A DNA stretch of 64,000 bases from Rhizophlyctis rosea (taxonomy: Eukaryota > Chytridiomycota > Chytridiomycetes > Rhizophlyctidales > Rhizophlyctidaceae): the NCBI GenBank assembly GCA_027596075.1, contig JADGJC010000011.1:200941-264940 (forward strand), read 5' to 3'. A program made the translations under genes and the position numbers. Numbering within the stretch: the stretch's first letter is position 1; each line of letters starts with the position of its first letter. The notes under the pieces were generated by a model. It saw nothing but the letters and a program-made list of their open reading frames with translations, did no database searches and had not been told where the DNA came from. Positions 1-11,433 of the stretch are shown one piece after another.

Positions 1-329
1 ACGGGAAAGGGGTATTCGACTGGAGTTCGCAATGTTAAAGTCGGGACTGCTAAAGACGGAGTCTTCGCAGGTGCGGCTGGTGTTGATGGGAACGCCCGTT
101 TTAGTTGCAGCGCAAAGGTTGCGCGGGAAGGTGGCAGAGGAAGAGTGAGGTTTTGAGGAGGTCGCCTTTGCGTGGGGGAGTTCTGTGGGGAGTGGTTGCC
201 TTCCTCCGTTCTTTTCTGCTTCTCATACAAAATCTCTGGAGTGGCATGCTGACCACCACTCCCGTCGTCTACCTTGTCTGTCGAATTGCTATCCTGAGGC
301 GGTGCGGTTTCTGGGGACCTGTCTGCCAT
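1..329 (-). CDS. 5' part of an unknown gene, cut by the window edge
   Basis: On the minus strand an ATG at 329 opens a frame that runs without a stop to base 1, giving about 109 codons and leaving the window. The start reads MADRSPETAPPQDS. The peptide is rich in Pro, Ser, Thr and charged residues and looks disordered; no domain can be named. There is no intron signal that must be used within the visible part. I cannot identify the product, and the frame could also be a chance open frame, although more than 320 stop-free bases from a well placed ATG is suggestive. The rest of the gene lies to the left. Confidence 0.4.
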   Translation of the reverse strand, partial: MADRSPETAPPQDSNSTDKVDDGSGGQHATPEILYEKQKRTEEGNHSPQNSPTQRRPPQNLTLPLPPSRATFALQLKRAFPSTPAAPAKTPSLAVPTLTLRTPVEYPFP

Positions 330-988
330 TTCGGTTAAGACCTTCCTACTAGTGTGAACCGATACCAGGGAGTCCTTGCAGTCAACAAGGAAACGGGCGG
401 TGGAGGAAGGGAGTAGGGCTTTTTGAGGTTGTTTCAGTGGCAATAAATTTTGTGCCCTCCCACTCTCCCACCCGCAAGCTGCAAGCGGCAGGCTGAAAAT
501 GCGGTAGGAGACACCAATTGATACAACTTGCATCATATGTATCACACTGCATCCACGTGTGGTAATACAGGTCATACAAGGTATGTGCGGCTTAGATCAA
601 CCGATCCCCAATACCCGGATCGCGCTTACGGCACAGATCACAAGATCGACGATCCATTGATCCGTTCCACGGATCGGGTTGGGACTTTGACTGAGACCGT
701 CACATCTCACATTGAGTTGGCGAGAACATTTGCACCAAGTCTTCCGTTGTCTTCGACAGGACAACTCTGATAAAGTCAAAAGCCAGCCGCTGAAGGCTCT
801 CATGCAAATGGGAATGTGCGAAATCATGACCAAATGCAACTTGGGTGCGCAATTCATCAACTCAAATGGAATTGACCGAAGGTAACAGTGCCAACCTCCA
901 CAATATTGAGTTGCCGTAGATCATTTTCCATTCCGCATAGAGGATGTAAACAATCCACCATACACCATTTGTACAGTTCCTCCACCCC
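330..988. other. Intergenic, nothing recognised
   Basis: About 660 bases lie between the edge gene (transcribed left) and the 3' end of the TPR gene. Only short frames on both strands are seen and none resembles a known domain. It should hold the promoter of the left-edge gene and the terminator region of the TPR gene. Confidence 0.4.
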
Positions 989-1733
989 CTACTTCTCACC
1001 CTCCTTCTCCGCTTCCTTCCCCGCCAACTTCGCCACCGCATTCCTCAAAGTCTTCTCCGCAACTTCAACTCCAAGCTTCACTGCCCCTCTAAACTGCTTA
1101 ATAGCCTCCTCCAACTTTCCCATCGAATCCAGCACCACCCCATAGTTATATCTCGCCTCCCCATCATTAGGATCAATGTTCAATGCCGCCTCGTAGTGTT
1201 TACATGCTTCCGGACCGTCCTTCAGGATCAGTGCGGTGAGGTTGGCTATGTTGATGTGTGCGTCGGCGTTGTCGGGTGAGAGTTCAAGGGATTGTTTCCA
1301 TGCTTTTATGGCTGCTTCGTGTTTTCCTGATTGAGGCGTGGGAAGGATGTTGTAAGCCTCATGTTGTAACTTTTTGGATGAAGGAAGGGTCACCAACCTA
1401 ACGAGTAATGGCAGTTTGCCATGTTATAATATCCATCAGCTGTTGGTCGCGTCCACACCGACTTTTCAAATGCCTCTAGTGCCCCTTGGATGTCCTGTCG
1501 GCAGGCAAATCTAAGTGAGCCAAATGCTCCCCACAAGCCATTGGATGCCAGTGCCTGTCATGTCGTCAAACTCCCACCTCTTGATTCCACAACTCCGTGC
1601 CTTTATCAAACCATTCTTGTGCCTTTTGTATTAGGGGTTCGTTCGGAGATGGGTCTGCTGCTGATGCGTGGGAAGGTGCTGTTGTGGTAAAGGCTGGCGG
1701 CAAAGTCAATATGCATTGAGGGACTCTAATCAT
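989..1733 (-). CDS. TPR-repeat protein, three exons
   Basis: Three exons join in frame: 1733-1578, 1494-1398 and 1326-989. Splicing gives the run WNQE-DIQGALEAFEKSVW and later YYNMANCHYSL-GKHEAAIK, which restores consecutive tetratricopeptide repeats (W-x2-G/A-L-Y-F-A-P spacing). At least three TPRs are visible: one starting at KAQEWFDKG, one at GKHEAAIKAWKQSLELSPDN and one ending NIDPNDGEARYNYG. The tail is Lys/Glu-rich. TPRs bind other proteins, so a scaffold or co-chaperone role is likely, but no specific partner can be named. The ATG at 1733 is the first in the exon. A further upstream exon near 1975-1903 (MSAYRVVRITLTRC..., resembling a mitochondrial presequence) is possible but does not join in phase with the splice sites I could find, so the N-terminus is uncertain. 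Confidence 0.72.
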
Positions 1734-3849
1734 GGCGATTTTGGCAATTGAGGCCTTCTTACACACCTCGCGCTATCGAGGCATATCGAGGTTGGGTAAA
1801 GTGTGCGGTGGGTGTAGATCTGGCTGATGTGATAGCGTAAACAGTTGAGGTTCTGACAAAGTGGGCATTGCACCGAGAGTTTTCATGACAAGCTGCTCAC
1901 CTAGAAGAGACCGTGGGACTCCTAGGTGCCGACACCTTGTTAGCGTAATTCGGACGACACGGTATGCGGACATGGTAAGGGTTTTGCTGTTTTGGCAATA
2001 TGATAGTAGTTGGTAAACAAAGAAGGGGGACGAGACAGCACAATGCAACGTTGACGAGTAGTTGTGGCTTGGATTATGTGACGCTGTGGCTAAATGTGGC
2101 TGAAATGGCTTGCCACACCGTCAAGCCACAGATTGACACATATCCCCGGCCCCCTCCCAACAGCCTGGCCTCACTTCTTTGTCCGCTGCTTTTCATCTGC
2201 GGAACACATTCAAGCATTAGATAGCTTTTCCATTCGCGCATTTTCATCCTCGACTATCCATCCACACGTTCCATCCATCCGTTCCATCCATCCTAGTACT
2301 AGCCATCCAAGTACCACCCGCTCTAGTACTCTCCGTCCACCCGGACCACTATCGACATGAGGACATACCAAAGCTAAGTATCCAAAGTCATTTCCGTTTT
2401 TCAAGGGCAGCTGGGGAAGTCTAGTGCACCTGCCACCCCATCTATTGGGACTAAGTGCCGAAGGCATTGCAGATGACGGAAGAGTGGGCGCGTCAGAATT
2501 GACGGTCCCGCCTCTGGATGAGTTTGTAATGGCGGACGCGGGGGTCGCACATTCTGAACCTGGGTTTAGATATTGGATAGCTCGCGGGGAGATACCGAAG
2601 TGACACTTTACCAACTATTCCAAGAACAGATACTAACAACCCTTTTGCATTCCAGCCTTAGGAACCTCCTGCAAACGTCCTGGGCACGACCAGTCAAATA
2701 ACTGCGCCCTGGGATGTGGAAATCAGAGCAAGCGACCGTAACACTCGGTGGCCACTTCGGTGGACAATAATACTCGCCTTTTTGGCCTTCCTGGTTCCGA
2801 CTTGACGACCTCGTGCACAATTGCAATGATCACAGTCACCGAAGTGCCACCGCGTCGGAGCTGAGTCTACCGACGCACAGGATAAAACGCGGAGGAGCAT
2901 GGGATTGCAATCCATACCTGGGCGGGTTGCAATTCCATAGCTGTGCTCGTGGTGAGCTTTGGTGAACGAATAGTCAAATCGGGCTGAACTTTGCAGGTGC
3001 GTATCTCAGGCGGGCTGATGCTGTCTTCGGAGCATGGCTGTGGTAGAGGAGTGCTGGGCGGCATGTTTGAGATGTCCTTTTTGAGACACGAGACCCACCT
3101 CCTGCGGGCTGTTCCCGGGGGGGATGCGGTTTGTTCTGGTACATGGTGCGGGTGGCAGCTTTGTCTGCGCCGGTCGTGGAAGGAGCCGGCATGCTGTTTA
3201 GTCACGAGTCGTAACGCATGCTCGTCACCAATGGTTTCACGTCGTTTCTTGCGTTCTGTTTTTGTGTTCTGTTATTACCAGTTCGTTTCCTTAGACAATA
3301 GACATGTTCGAAATATCGAAAGGGCTGGCTTGTATTAATATATGCTGTAAAGCTAAATGTTTGGTCTTAAGGCTGGCTGCTCAAATATATTGTTTTGAAC
3401 TCAATGGTCCCTTCGTTTCCCGATATTGCTGTATAAAGTTCACGGATTCAAAGCCATGGTTTCGCTCAGTGTGTTGTAGCAAGCTACTGTTCTCATCCAT
3501 ACCTAATTTCACATAGAAAGAATACGTCAGAGGCTCACCATGTCCCTTCATCAACAATCAAACCCTCATGCTCCACTAGAGGTGACCCATCACTTCCGGC
3601 AGCGCACATCCGACAAAATGGAAACGCAGCACTCGTCCGTCATCAACGCAAAACAGTCGCGTACATCTCCGCACGCAACAAACCTCCCCACGCACCAAGT
3701 CCGACTCCATCCGCCAACATCCCCTCAACGAAACTTCAAGTCTTCACGAACCTCCCCAAAAAACAAATAAACTATTAAATTATCTAAACACAAAACACCA
3801 TCTACAAAACACATCACACCAAGAAAAGTCCTCATAAAAAACCTTCCGC
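1734..3849. other. 2.1 kb without a supported gene
   Basis: Several frames of 60-130 codons exist on both strands (for example minus 2210-2614 and minus 2867-3205), but they overlap each other, have no recognisable domain and have compositions typical of chance frames. The stretch 2250-2340 contains repeated TCCATCC/AGTACTAGCC-like words. The 3' flank of the methyltransferase gene lies at 3600-3849. I see no RNA gene. Confidence 0.4.
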
Positions 3850-5237
3850 TCACAACCACAACTTAAACGCATGCACAGTACTCCTCACGTCCTCGTCCCC
3901 CTGATCATTAGGAAACATCGCACTCCATCGTTCCTCGTACAGTTTCTCCACCTTAAAGTTATACGGCTCTTCAACCGCAAGTTCGAAAAACTTGTCGTCT
4001 CTGTCGGACCATTTTACGACGTGGCTGGCAGGGGGGAGGAGTTAGTGTGGAGTGTTTGTAATGGGCGAGGAGGAAGAGGTGGGGGATGCTGAATGGGGAT
4101 GACGAAGGGGGTGCCAAGAAGATATGACACTCACTGCGTAAAAGTCGTAATAACAACCCCACCCTCCGCCAAACATTGTTTACAACTCTTCAAAAGATTA
4201 TGATGTTCAGTGTGGTTGAAGATTAGATCAGCTAGTAGGATTAAGTCGTATCGTTCGTTGGGGCCGCCGAGGGCGGCGAAGAGGTCGTCGGTTGGTTGGC
4301 CCCATTGGAAGCCCTACATGGTGTTTGCGTGAGATACTGGCGGAGGATTACGACAGGTGGAGAGTGATACGCACAACAATCTGGATCACTCCATCTGCCA
4401 AAGCGTTTGGAGCGTTTTGCGAGGCGTTGTGGTGCATGTTGTTGATGAGTTCTGGGTCCGGGTAGTCGGTGATTGCTACCTGCGGGCAAATTAGCTTGGG
4501 TAATGCACCGTTTGTGATAGATCAGGAATGGGTTATACCTTCTTAGCCCCATTCACTGCACAAATAAGTGATGGCAATGATGCGGCCGCTCCTAGTTCTA
4601 GCACACTGGATGACATGTGATGAGACGAATGGGTTCAGCTCCGTGCCGGATGGACAGTGGTTGGAGCCATACCGTTTGCCTGCATACAGCTCCTTATGCT
4701 TGTCCAGATACTTTGTCATGCTAAGCCCAGCGTTCCATAGTTTATGTGCCCAAAGACTATTGTATTCGAGTGTGATTAGCCATGGTGTTTGCCAGCGAAG
4801 CGCGCAGCATTGATGAGAACTGAACTGTACCTGTGACGCCCAACAAGACGGACTTCTAATCTAGATGGCTGTCCTGTACAATGGAATAATGAGTCAGCGT
4901 CGTCGGAAAACGTGCCAGTTGCCGGCCTTGTCACCGCCGCAAACTTACCCTCCCCAATATATTCCGCTTCTCGAACAAACTCCTCCGTGGTTGGAGGTGG
5001 AGTAGGCGGTCTGAAACCTTCTGGTTCCTATGGTGCCAATGATCGAATAGTTAGGAGCACGGTTCCAGTTGTCAACTTCCGCCGATAGCTGATAAGGCGA
5101 GGAGGTTGCTCAAGAGAACACGGTAAACACAACACCGTGCCCACCTCAAAGACATCTGCCGGGATTTCAAAGTCGTCCTCTTCCTCTTCAGTGGAAGTCA
5201 CAGCGGGACCAACGTTGGAGGGTTTCGTGTCGGCCAT
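3850..5237 (-). CDS. EFM7: EFM7/NNT1-like protein methyltransferase
   Basis: A multi-exon gene on the minus strand. Conserved blocks follow in order: an acidic start MADTKPSNVGP...EEEEDDFE; EPEGFRPPTPPPTTEEF; LWAHKLWNAGLSMTKYL; the SAM-binding motif VLELGAAASLPSL; ITDYPDPELI after the second strand; the post-motif block LILLADLIFNHTEHH; the ending MFPNDQGDEDVRSTVHAF. These are the blocks of the seven-beta-strand methyltransferase family that includes yeast Efm7 (Nnt1), known to methylate the N-terminal Gly and Lys3 of translation elongation factor eEF1A. Introns with GT...AG ends fall between all blocks; the gene has about seven exons and its stop is at 3850-3852. It is divergent from the J-protein gene with only 228 bp between the start codons, so they probably share a promoter. 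Assignment to EFM7 rather than another family-16-type methyltransferase is inference. Confidence 0.8.
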
Positions 5238-5465
5238 AGTGATAAGGGCGTGTCGTTTGAGTATGTATGGGAAAGTACCGGTAGAGAGGAAAAGGAAAAC
5301 ACATACAAAGACCCGAAATTGACCATTAGCAGGTGGCTTGCACCGCACCTACCTACCTCTATTTTGTGTAACACCCGCGTGAAATGGCGCAGCACACAAC
5401 TCCCCGATCCGAATGCCATCATCAAAGATATTCTCCACTCATATCCATTTCACCCATCGCCAACC

Positions 5466-6216
5466 ATGCGACTATTACGCTCCATACCCCACCGACGACT
5501 CTACGCGACCATAGCACCACATAGAATACGATGGGAGCACTCCCAAACGCCATATCAAGTCCTAAACGTCCCCAACGCCGCTTGTCTAAAAGAAATAAAA
5601 GCCCAATATTACAAGGTCCGTTCCACCACTCCCCACCTACCCGCACCGGGCGCTAACGTGTTAAAAACAAACAAAAGACTGACTCCCCCACCAGCTATCA
5701 ATGCAACACCATCCCGATCGCCAACATAACAAACCCGAAACGGAACGCTCCTCTTGCGCTGACTCCTTCGTCCTAATACAACAAGCGTATGATATTCTAT
5801 CGAATGAAGACTCGCGAAAAATCTACGATCAGGGACAGACGAACGGCAGTGTGGATGGAAGTGCTGCACCGTGGGGTGGGAACGCGGCAGCATGGCAGGA
5901 GTACGCGAATGCGGCGGAGGGGAGACCTCCTGGTGAGTGAGAGACAGTGCAGAGGCGTCTTTCCGTTCCGACCGTCATAGCACGAAGAATGAATCAACTG
6001 ATATGCACTCCAAAAGATCCAGACGAACCAAAATCCAACCTCCCAGGTTTCCTAGCCCCAGTCGTCATGTCCATGGGCGCCGTCCTAGTCGTAACAATAA
6101 TCATGTTCAAACGGATACAAAAAAGTCGGCAAAGAGAGGAATGGGAAGCATGGGAACGGTTCGCACAAGCAAGAGAAAAGGACGGTCTCGCAGAGGTATT
6201 GGGGTTGCGAAGATGA
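5466..6216 (+). CDS. Mitochondrial J-domain protein with one membrane anchor
   Basis: Exons 5466-5615, 5695-5932 and 5981-6216 join exactly in phase to give 207 residues. Residues 1-20 are Arg-rich and resemble a mitochondrial presequence (MRLLRSIPHRRLYATIAPHR). The J domain spans roughly residues 28-95: TPYQVLNVPNAACLKEIKAQYYK is continued after the first intron by LSMQHHPDRQ, which carries the HPD tripeptide needed to stimulate Hsp70 ATPase, and QQAYDILSNEDSRKIYDQG closes helix IV. A hydrophobic segment near LAPVVMSMGAVLVVTIIMF (about residue 150) should be a single membrane span, followed by a charged amphipathic tail. This fits Hsp40 co-chaperones of the mitochondrial inner membrane such as the Jid1-like group; which Hsp70 it serves is not shown by the sequence. 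The first intron has an unusual GTCCGT donor. Confidence 0.8.
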
Positions 6217-6463
6217 AACGAGAAATGTATTTTGTATCAGGGGTTTCTCCCGTTTTGAGTGATGCTATCTGTAACTATGACAGGGTAATGCTACGTCCCC
6301 ATCCGCTCCTGGCTTGAAACCTGTCCGCGACCGACGACCCATCATGTAGTGTGACTCCTCCTGACAAATAACGCTCATCTCCCTAGGGTATATCTTATCC
6401 GCCACTATAGATTTCTCCTTCCCGGGTATTTTCAACGTTTTCCCAATGGGTATGACCAATCTC

Positions 6464-7417
6464 TCAATATAAGGTATCCTCGCGATATGCCTTTGAATCA
6501 TCATTCGCATCCTCGACCCGCCGCCGTCGTCGTTCAGTCTCCCTAGGACTCCTGCTCCGTTCCCGCCCGGCATATGAACGGCTGTAGGATGCCGATATTG
6601 GAGTCAACTCCCAGATGGGCTCATCGTCTTCGTCGGCAGATTCGGGATCTTCCCAGGGTAGTGCTTGGACAGGGATGTCGTCTACCATGGGTAGATCTGA
6701 TGCGGCTCTACAGATACAGATGAGGAAGGAGGGTCATTGCAAAGTGGTATGAAATAGGACAGTTCTGTCAGGGAAATAACCCCAAACATACCCATATTCC
6801 ATCCAATCAATATTGCTCGCGTTGGCAGGCACCTCGACGTTTTTCCACACCTGATGTGGGTCAAATTGTATTGTCGGAGGCGGTGGATTCGACATAAGGA
6901 TTTCTGCTTCGGTAGCTCCCATTCCGGTGAGATATTCCGCCGCTTGGGCCAAGAACCCGCTCGACGGGAAACCGTTCGATGACAGAGATACTACCGCTCC
7001 ATGACTTAGAGTTGAATTACCCGCTCCCGTCATGTCTTCCCACAGTCCACTGCCAAACCCTTCTGCATGTGACGCGGGTGAAGGACTCTCGACCCCCAAA
7101 CCTAATAGAGCACCCGACGGGTTATTCTGCACGACAAACTGCGGCTGTGATGCTGCCAGGTCTCGGCGCTGGTTACTGAATTGTCCGAAGTCAGGTTGCG
7201 CTGGGAAGGAGTTGAAGGTTGCGTCAGCAGGTGGCGGCACGATTGGGTCTGGAGGGAGATTGTCTGTGTAGTCCATGTCGGAGGTTGCGAGATGTAATTG
7301 GCCAGAATAGGGGGCTTTAGGTAGTAGTGGTGGTAGATTTGAAGGTGAGGGTGGTGTGTTCCAGTAGCCTGCTGAGGAAAGGGGCAGTGGAGCGCCCCAG
7401 CCTATTGCGGGGTCCAT
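6464..7417 (-). CDS. Unknown two-exon protein with Arg/Ser-rich tail
   Basis: Exon 1 (7417-6792) and exon 2 (6707-6464) are joined by an 84-nt intron with GTATGT donor and CTGTAG acceptor, and the phases match exactly. The first ATG in the frame is at 7417 (MDPAIGWGAPLPLSS). The frame is open a further 60 bases upstream without an ATG, so an extra 5' exon is possible. The first 200 residues are Pro/Ser/Asn-rich with repeated aromatic residues. The sequence around the junction is NIDWMEYG-AASDLP, followed by an acidic stretch (DPESADEDDEPIWEL) and a basic RS-rich stretch (RERSRSPRETERRRRR), which would suit a nuclear protein. I do not recognise the family. Confidence 0.6.
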
Positions 7418-7856
7418 GCTGCGCTTTCGCTGGCGGAGCAATGAGTTGACGGTTGTGTGCGAGTCGGTTTTGGTCACTCACCAGCGATTGTTCACCTATT
7501 GTGAAGCTTCGAGGTAGTGATTGTTCAGCTTATGTGCACCAACCAAAATCTATTGGTAGAAACGGGTGCTTACTCAAATTGGTGGGAAAGGATGCCGAGA
7601 CCAGCACAACCGCGACCTTCTGCAAGCTGATCGCCATCCAGGCCATAAATAGCTTTTGATCACATGCAGATCGCCTAATCAATTCATTTGTTTACAAAGA
7701 AACCAGAAACAACACGAGAGTCCAGACCAGAGTACAGACACTCGAGAGTCGCAATCTCCGAGAGTCGCAATCTCACCCCACATCTGCCCCAACGAAATTC
7801 CCATCTGTCAACACGAAGTTAATCCTGCATTAGGAAAGCAATAATACTTTGGCAGA
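7418..7856. promoter_or_regulatory. Divergent intergenic region
   Basis: This separates the minus-strand gene from the plus-strand F-box copy 1. It contains a tandem pair of a 15-base word (GAGAGTCGCAATCTC at about 7743-7772). No TATA box or other element is clear. Confidence 0.3.
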
Positions 7857-9096
7857 ATGGCACTTCCACCCGAGCTACTAGCCGAAATTGTGAGCTACTT
7901 AGACGTCATTCTTCTGCCGAATGTTCGCCGGGTCAGCCATTCGTTCGAAGGGGCTGTCAAATATCACATCCTACACGTCATCTTGAAGCAACTCAACCCG
8001 CGTTTGACGTTTACCTTCTCGAGATCCGGCGGAGTGCCGTATAATGATAGTACATGGCATTGGTGGGACACCTACAACTGTGGGGAAATCCTCAACCTAT
8101 TGCTTCCGCAGTATGTAGCCGAGAAATATCCGGAGATGCTGCAGCTGAGAGCGGTCAAGACGAGCTTGGCTCCAAGTTGGCCCATTCCCAACTTGCAAAC
8201 CTGCTTTCCTCCGAAGCATACGGAAGATCATACAGCCATCCCTTTCTTCGCGCTCTACTACGACAGCTATCGAGTTGGGTGGACTTTGGCGATACGGGAA
8301 AGATATGGGCATGGGACATGCAGTCGAACGTGAACACAGCTGGAACAGAAGTCGGTTTTCATTGTGCTGGAACTGTCAAACCGTTCATGATCTGGCAGCG
8401 CCAGCAAGGGGTCGTTGTGAGAGCCACTTTGCATCCGGCTGAAGGCGCCGATCTCAGCAACGTCTTGCCCGCGGAAATACACCTCATGGAGAAACCCTTC
8501 GAACTCAAATCCGTCAAACAACAGGCTTCGCTACGTCCGAAAGACGAAAGCTACACCCTCACATACTCTGTCAGCCCAGACCACCTTATGGACGACCTCC
8601 ATCTCGCCGTTCTCACCATCGACTCCTTCACTTGCAGTACGGAAGCCATCTACAAAACCATCATATCCAACCTCTTCCACGCACGGCTCGCTCAAATCCG
8701 TCCGAAACACCTACAATCCGTCGTAGCCCTGGAAGCTGCAAAACTAGCAGTCGATGCTTCCCTAGGACGCTACATCCAATCTTTCGCGCACGTCAACGTA
8801 AATGAGTTGGTGTTTCGCTGCCGCGGATGCAGGGTGTACGGCAAATCATGGCAATGGATGGAATGTCACATCATGAAGCGTCATAGGGAGGACGTTGTGG
8901 AGCGGTTGGAGTTCTATGAAGGGGACAAAGGCTACGAGCCCATGGAGTCCATTGTGGAATGGAAGGTGAAGGGGGATCAGAATTCCGTGTACGCGGTACG
9001 TTCCCATGGTGTCTTTCTGATGCAGATCCTGCGGTTTCTTCTTCCAATGATCTGATGATACTTTTGGCATATACTGATTAGTCGAAACGCCCATGA
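7857..9096 (+). CDS. F-box-like/C2H2 family, copy 1, with a frame break
   Basis: First of three tandem paralogues. The N-terminus MALPPELLAEIVSYLDV...VRRVSHSFEGAVKYH looks like an F-box (Skp1-binding, hence a possible ubiquitin-ligase adaptor). The frame then breaks between about 8140 and 8190: homology to copy 3 continues in another frame from LANLLSS onward. The middle region (WVDFGD...WAWD, then YTLTYSVSP, then LTIDSFTC) is shared by all three copies. At about 8819-8884 is a C-x2-C-x12-H-x4-H zinc finger followed by EFYEGDKGYEPMES and WKVK. An intron 8996-9081 leads to a five-codon last exon (SKRP, stop). A GTATGT at 8111 could start an intron that bypasses the break, but this would remove residues that copy 3 keeps as coding, so a frameshift (pseudogene or sequencing error) is more likely. 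The function is unknown. Confidence 0.65.
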
Positions 9097-9437
9097 ACAC
9101 ACACATCAAAGCGGCTACTCGTCGATGTTCGCGGACCATGTAGGGGAAGATGTGTATCAGATGAGTGAAATGATCAGGAGTGCAATTGTGCGCGCATGAA
9201 AGTACGTGCTCCAATTGAAAGTTGCTCCATTGAGGAATTTGCACATTGAGAAGGGTTCAGACGGCATGCAACAGTGTGGCACAAAAATTCATGTTGCACG
9301 TCAAAGCAAGTAAAGTATTCAGAGTGCAGAATTGGCCTAGCCCACTAACAGCTTGATATATTTAAACTATGTTCAAAAACGTGACCAAGATGATTGGCAA
9401 TTCGGACGAAGTAGCATCATCCTTAGCGACCCGGCGG
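9097..9437. other. Spacer between family copies
   Basis: About 340 bases downstream of copy 1. A weak minus-strand frame at 8846-9244 is a shadow of copy 1. Nothing else is seen. Confidence 0.35.
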
Positions 9438-9870
9438 GACACATGCAGAATAGCGGGGCAGAAGAAGTTGCCCCGTTCATCTGCCAGCGATCGGATCTAA
9501 ATTCCAATCAAATAGATTAGCCCCGCTTGCTGGTTGTTTGCCCCATCCAGACGCGTTCAGGCTGGACAGGCTCTCGCATATAGAGAGATGGCGACCCTCT
9601 CACTCATTCTACATGTTATTACTGATTGAAAAAACAAAAAAATGGGCAGGGGGGTGAACCCCCCAGCAACCCCCCATTAGTCCAATCCTTTCAAAGACTT
9701 AAAAAATGTCATTCATTAAGTGATATGTACAAAAATGTATTAAAGGAGAAAAAGAAATTTGCATGCATTTCAACGGGGCTCTGATCGGTGACAGCGGGGC
9801 TAATTTGATCCGGACGGGGCAAGTCCACATAAATAAGGGCCAAAAACACGTCAACGGGGCACCTCCTCCA
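9438..9870. repeat. GGGGC-rich imperfect inverted repeat beside copy 2
   Basis: The word GGGGC or its complement occurs at least eight times here. The left arm (about 9451-9545) read on the minus strand contains AGCGGGGCTAATCTATTTGAT and then ACGGGGCAA. The right arm (about 9773-9860) read on the plus strand contains AGCGGGGCTAATTTGAT and ACGGGGCAA, so the arms are inverted copies with small deletions. The spacer is A/T-rich and has no reading frame. It could be a degenerate MITE-like element, and it ends exactly where homology of copy 2 to its paralogues begins. No target-site duplication was identified. Confidence 0.35.
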
Positions 9871-9900
9871 CGCTATTCTGCATTCTTCCCGTATCGGCAT

Positions 9901-10900
9901 ATGCTGGAGGGAAAGGTGGTTGAGAAACCGTTGGACGCTGGTATAGTGCAGATTTCTCTCAATGGCGCAATCCCAAACATATGCAGAGTTTCACGCTGGG
10001 TTGAATTCCGTACGCAAGCAAGGGAATGGGTGTGGGCGGCGCGTATGGACGTGAACGTTTCTGAGAATCAGGTTACGTTCTACGTCCCAAACAACATCTC
10101 CCCGTTCATTCTGTGGAGTGCCGGTGACGCCATTTCTATAGAAGCCTCTATCAACCTCCCCAAAATTACCCCCAACGGCCCTAGACCTAAAACCCTGGCC
10201 GACGAGCCCGTACGCCTCCCTCCAGACAACGACATTCCAAAAAGCATCGTCCTTACACGCCGGAATATCTCACTACTCCGATCCCAGCAACACAACATTA
10301 CGTTGGAACCGCAAGACAAAAGCTACACCCTCAAATATTCCGTCAACCAAAGCAATCCCGAGAGTTTCCTCCACCCTGATGTGCTCACCGTCCACTCCTT
10401 CACCTGTCGCCTGGACGACCTACGTAAAACCATCCTCCATAACCTTTACCACGCCCACCTTAACCAATGCCGCACACTGACCATCCAACGTGTACTAGAG
10501 GCACGAGAAGATGTGATTTCCTTATTAGCTAACTACCATCAGTCATTTGCGGATGCCAACCACGATATTGTGGATATAGTTTTTAGCTGCCCCGAATGTC
10601 GTCTGTATGGGAAAAGGTGGGAATGGATGAAGCGTCATGTGCTTGAGGTTCATTGGACTGGCATTGCCACCCGTCTGGAGTATTATAATGGGCCAGACTA
10701 TGATCCGCTGGAGTGGCTTATAAAGTGGAAGGTGAGGAAGGACAAGAAATCTACTTATGCGGTACGTCATCGTGCTACTCTTTGGGATCTTTTCAGTTTT
10801 CAGCTTCTATGCTAAATTATGCTGATGCATGTTATTTGAATTTTCTATTGGTGATCAAAAACAGTGGAAACGCCCAGAAAAGCATACGGAGGATGCATGA
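9901..10900 (+). pseudogene. F-box-like/C2H2 family, copy 2, 5'-truncated
   Basis: The central region and zinc finger of the family are intact: WVEFRTQAREWVWA, YTLKYSVNQ, LTVHSFTC, then a C-x2-C-x12-H-x4-H finger at about 10588-10653, then LEYYNGPDYDPLEWL and IKWKVRKDK. The conserved intron (10762-10864) leads to a 12-codon last exon (WKRPEKHTEDA). The F-box half and the following 85 or so residues found in copies 1 and 3 are absent. The frame is open upstream to an ATG at 9763, but that part reads through the GGGGC repeat and has no homology. It may be expressed as a shortened protein from 9763 or 9901, or be dead. I lean towards a truncated paralogue. Confidence 0.6.
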
Positions 10901-11433
10901 GAAGCTTCTACGATTCAAGGGGCCGCGCAATGGGTTTGGCCTGTTGGTGGCAACATTAGTCGTGAGCATCAAGTATTTTCCTGCAATAGCTTATGCGTGG
11001 ACCGAACGCTTCATTGTTGAAGATAAGCCAAGATATATCTGTATGTGGTAGTACAATGTAACACGGCTTTTCAAAGTGGGATGGCCAAACTTGACCCGAG
11101 GCCGGTTTGCAATGAAGTCCTTAGTTCATACTGCTACGAAATGTCAGCTGGTATGCAGTACAATAAACAATATTCAGGCGCATGTACTCAACTCTTATTC
11201 CATATTAATTCTGACCTGTTGATTTTGCATTGGTTCTCAGAAAGTGCACACCAGGCGCTAAGCCACATCGCCACTCGGGTCGGGGTGGGCCGGGCCCTGC
11301 CCTTACTCACTTTGGCTTCCCTTCCTCTCCCCTCCAGCCCTTCAGATTCTTCCCACCACAATTTCCAGTAAATACCGTCATATTACAGTCACTTCGGTTG
11401 ATCTCCTGAAGTTCGGTCACAATACTCGTTGTC
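10901..11433. other. Intergenic before the second F-box gene
   Basis: Short frames only. The last 150 bases are C/T-rich (CCTTCCTCTCCCCTCC), as in fungal promoters and leaders upstream of the ATG at 11434. Confidence 0.35.

Noticed and set aside
9763..9900. N-terminal extension of copy 2 from the ATG at 9763
   Set aside because: It reads through the GGGGC inverted repeat and has no similarity to the paralogues.
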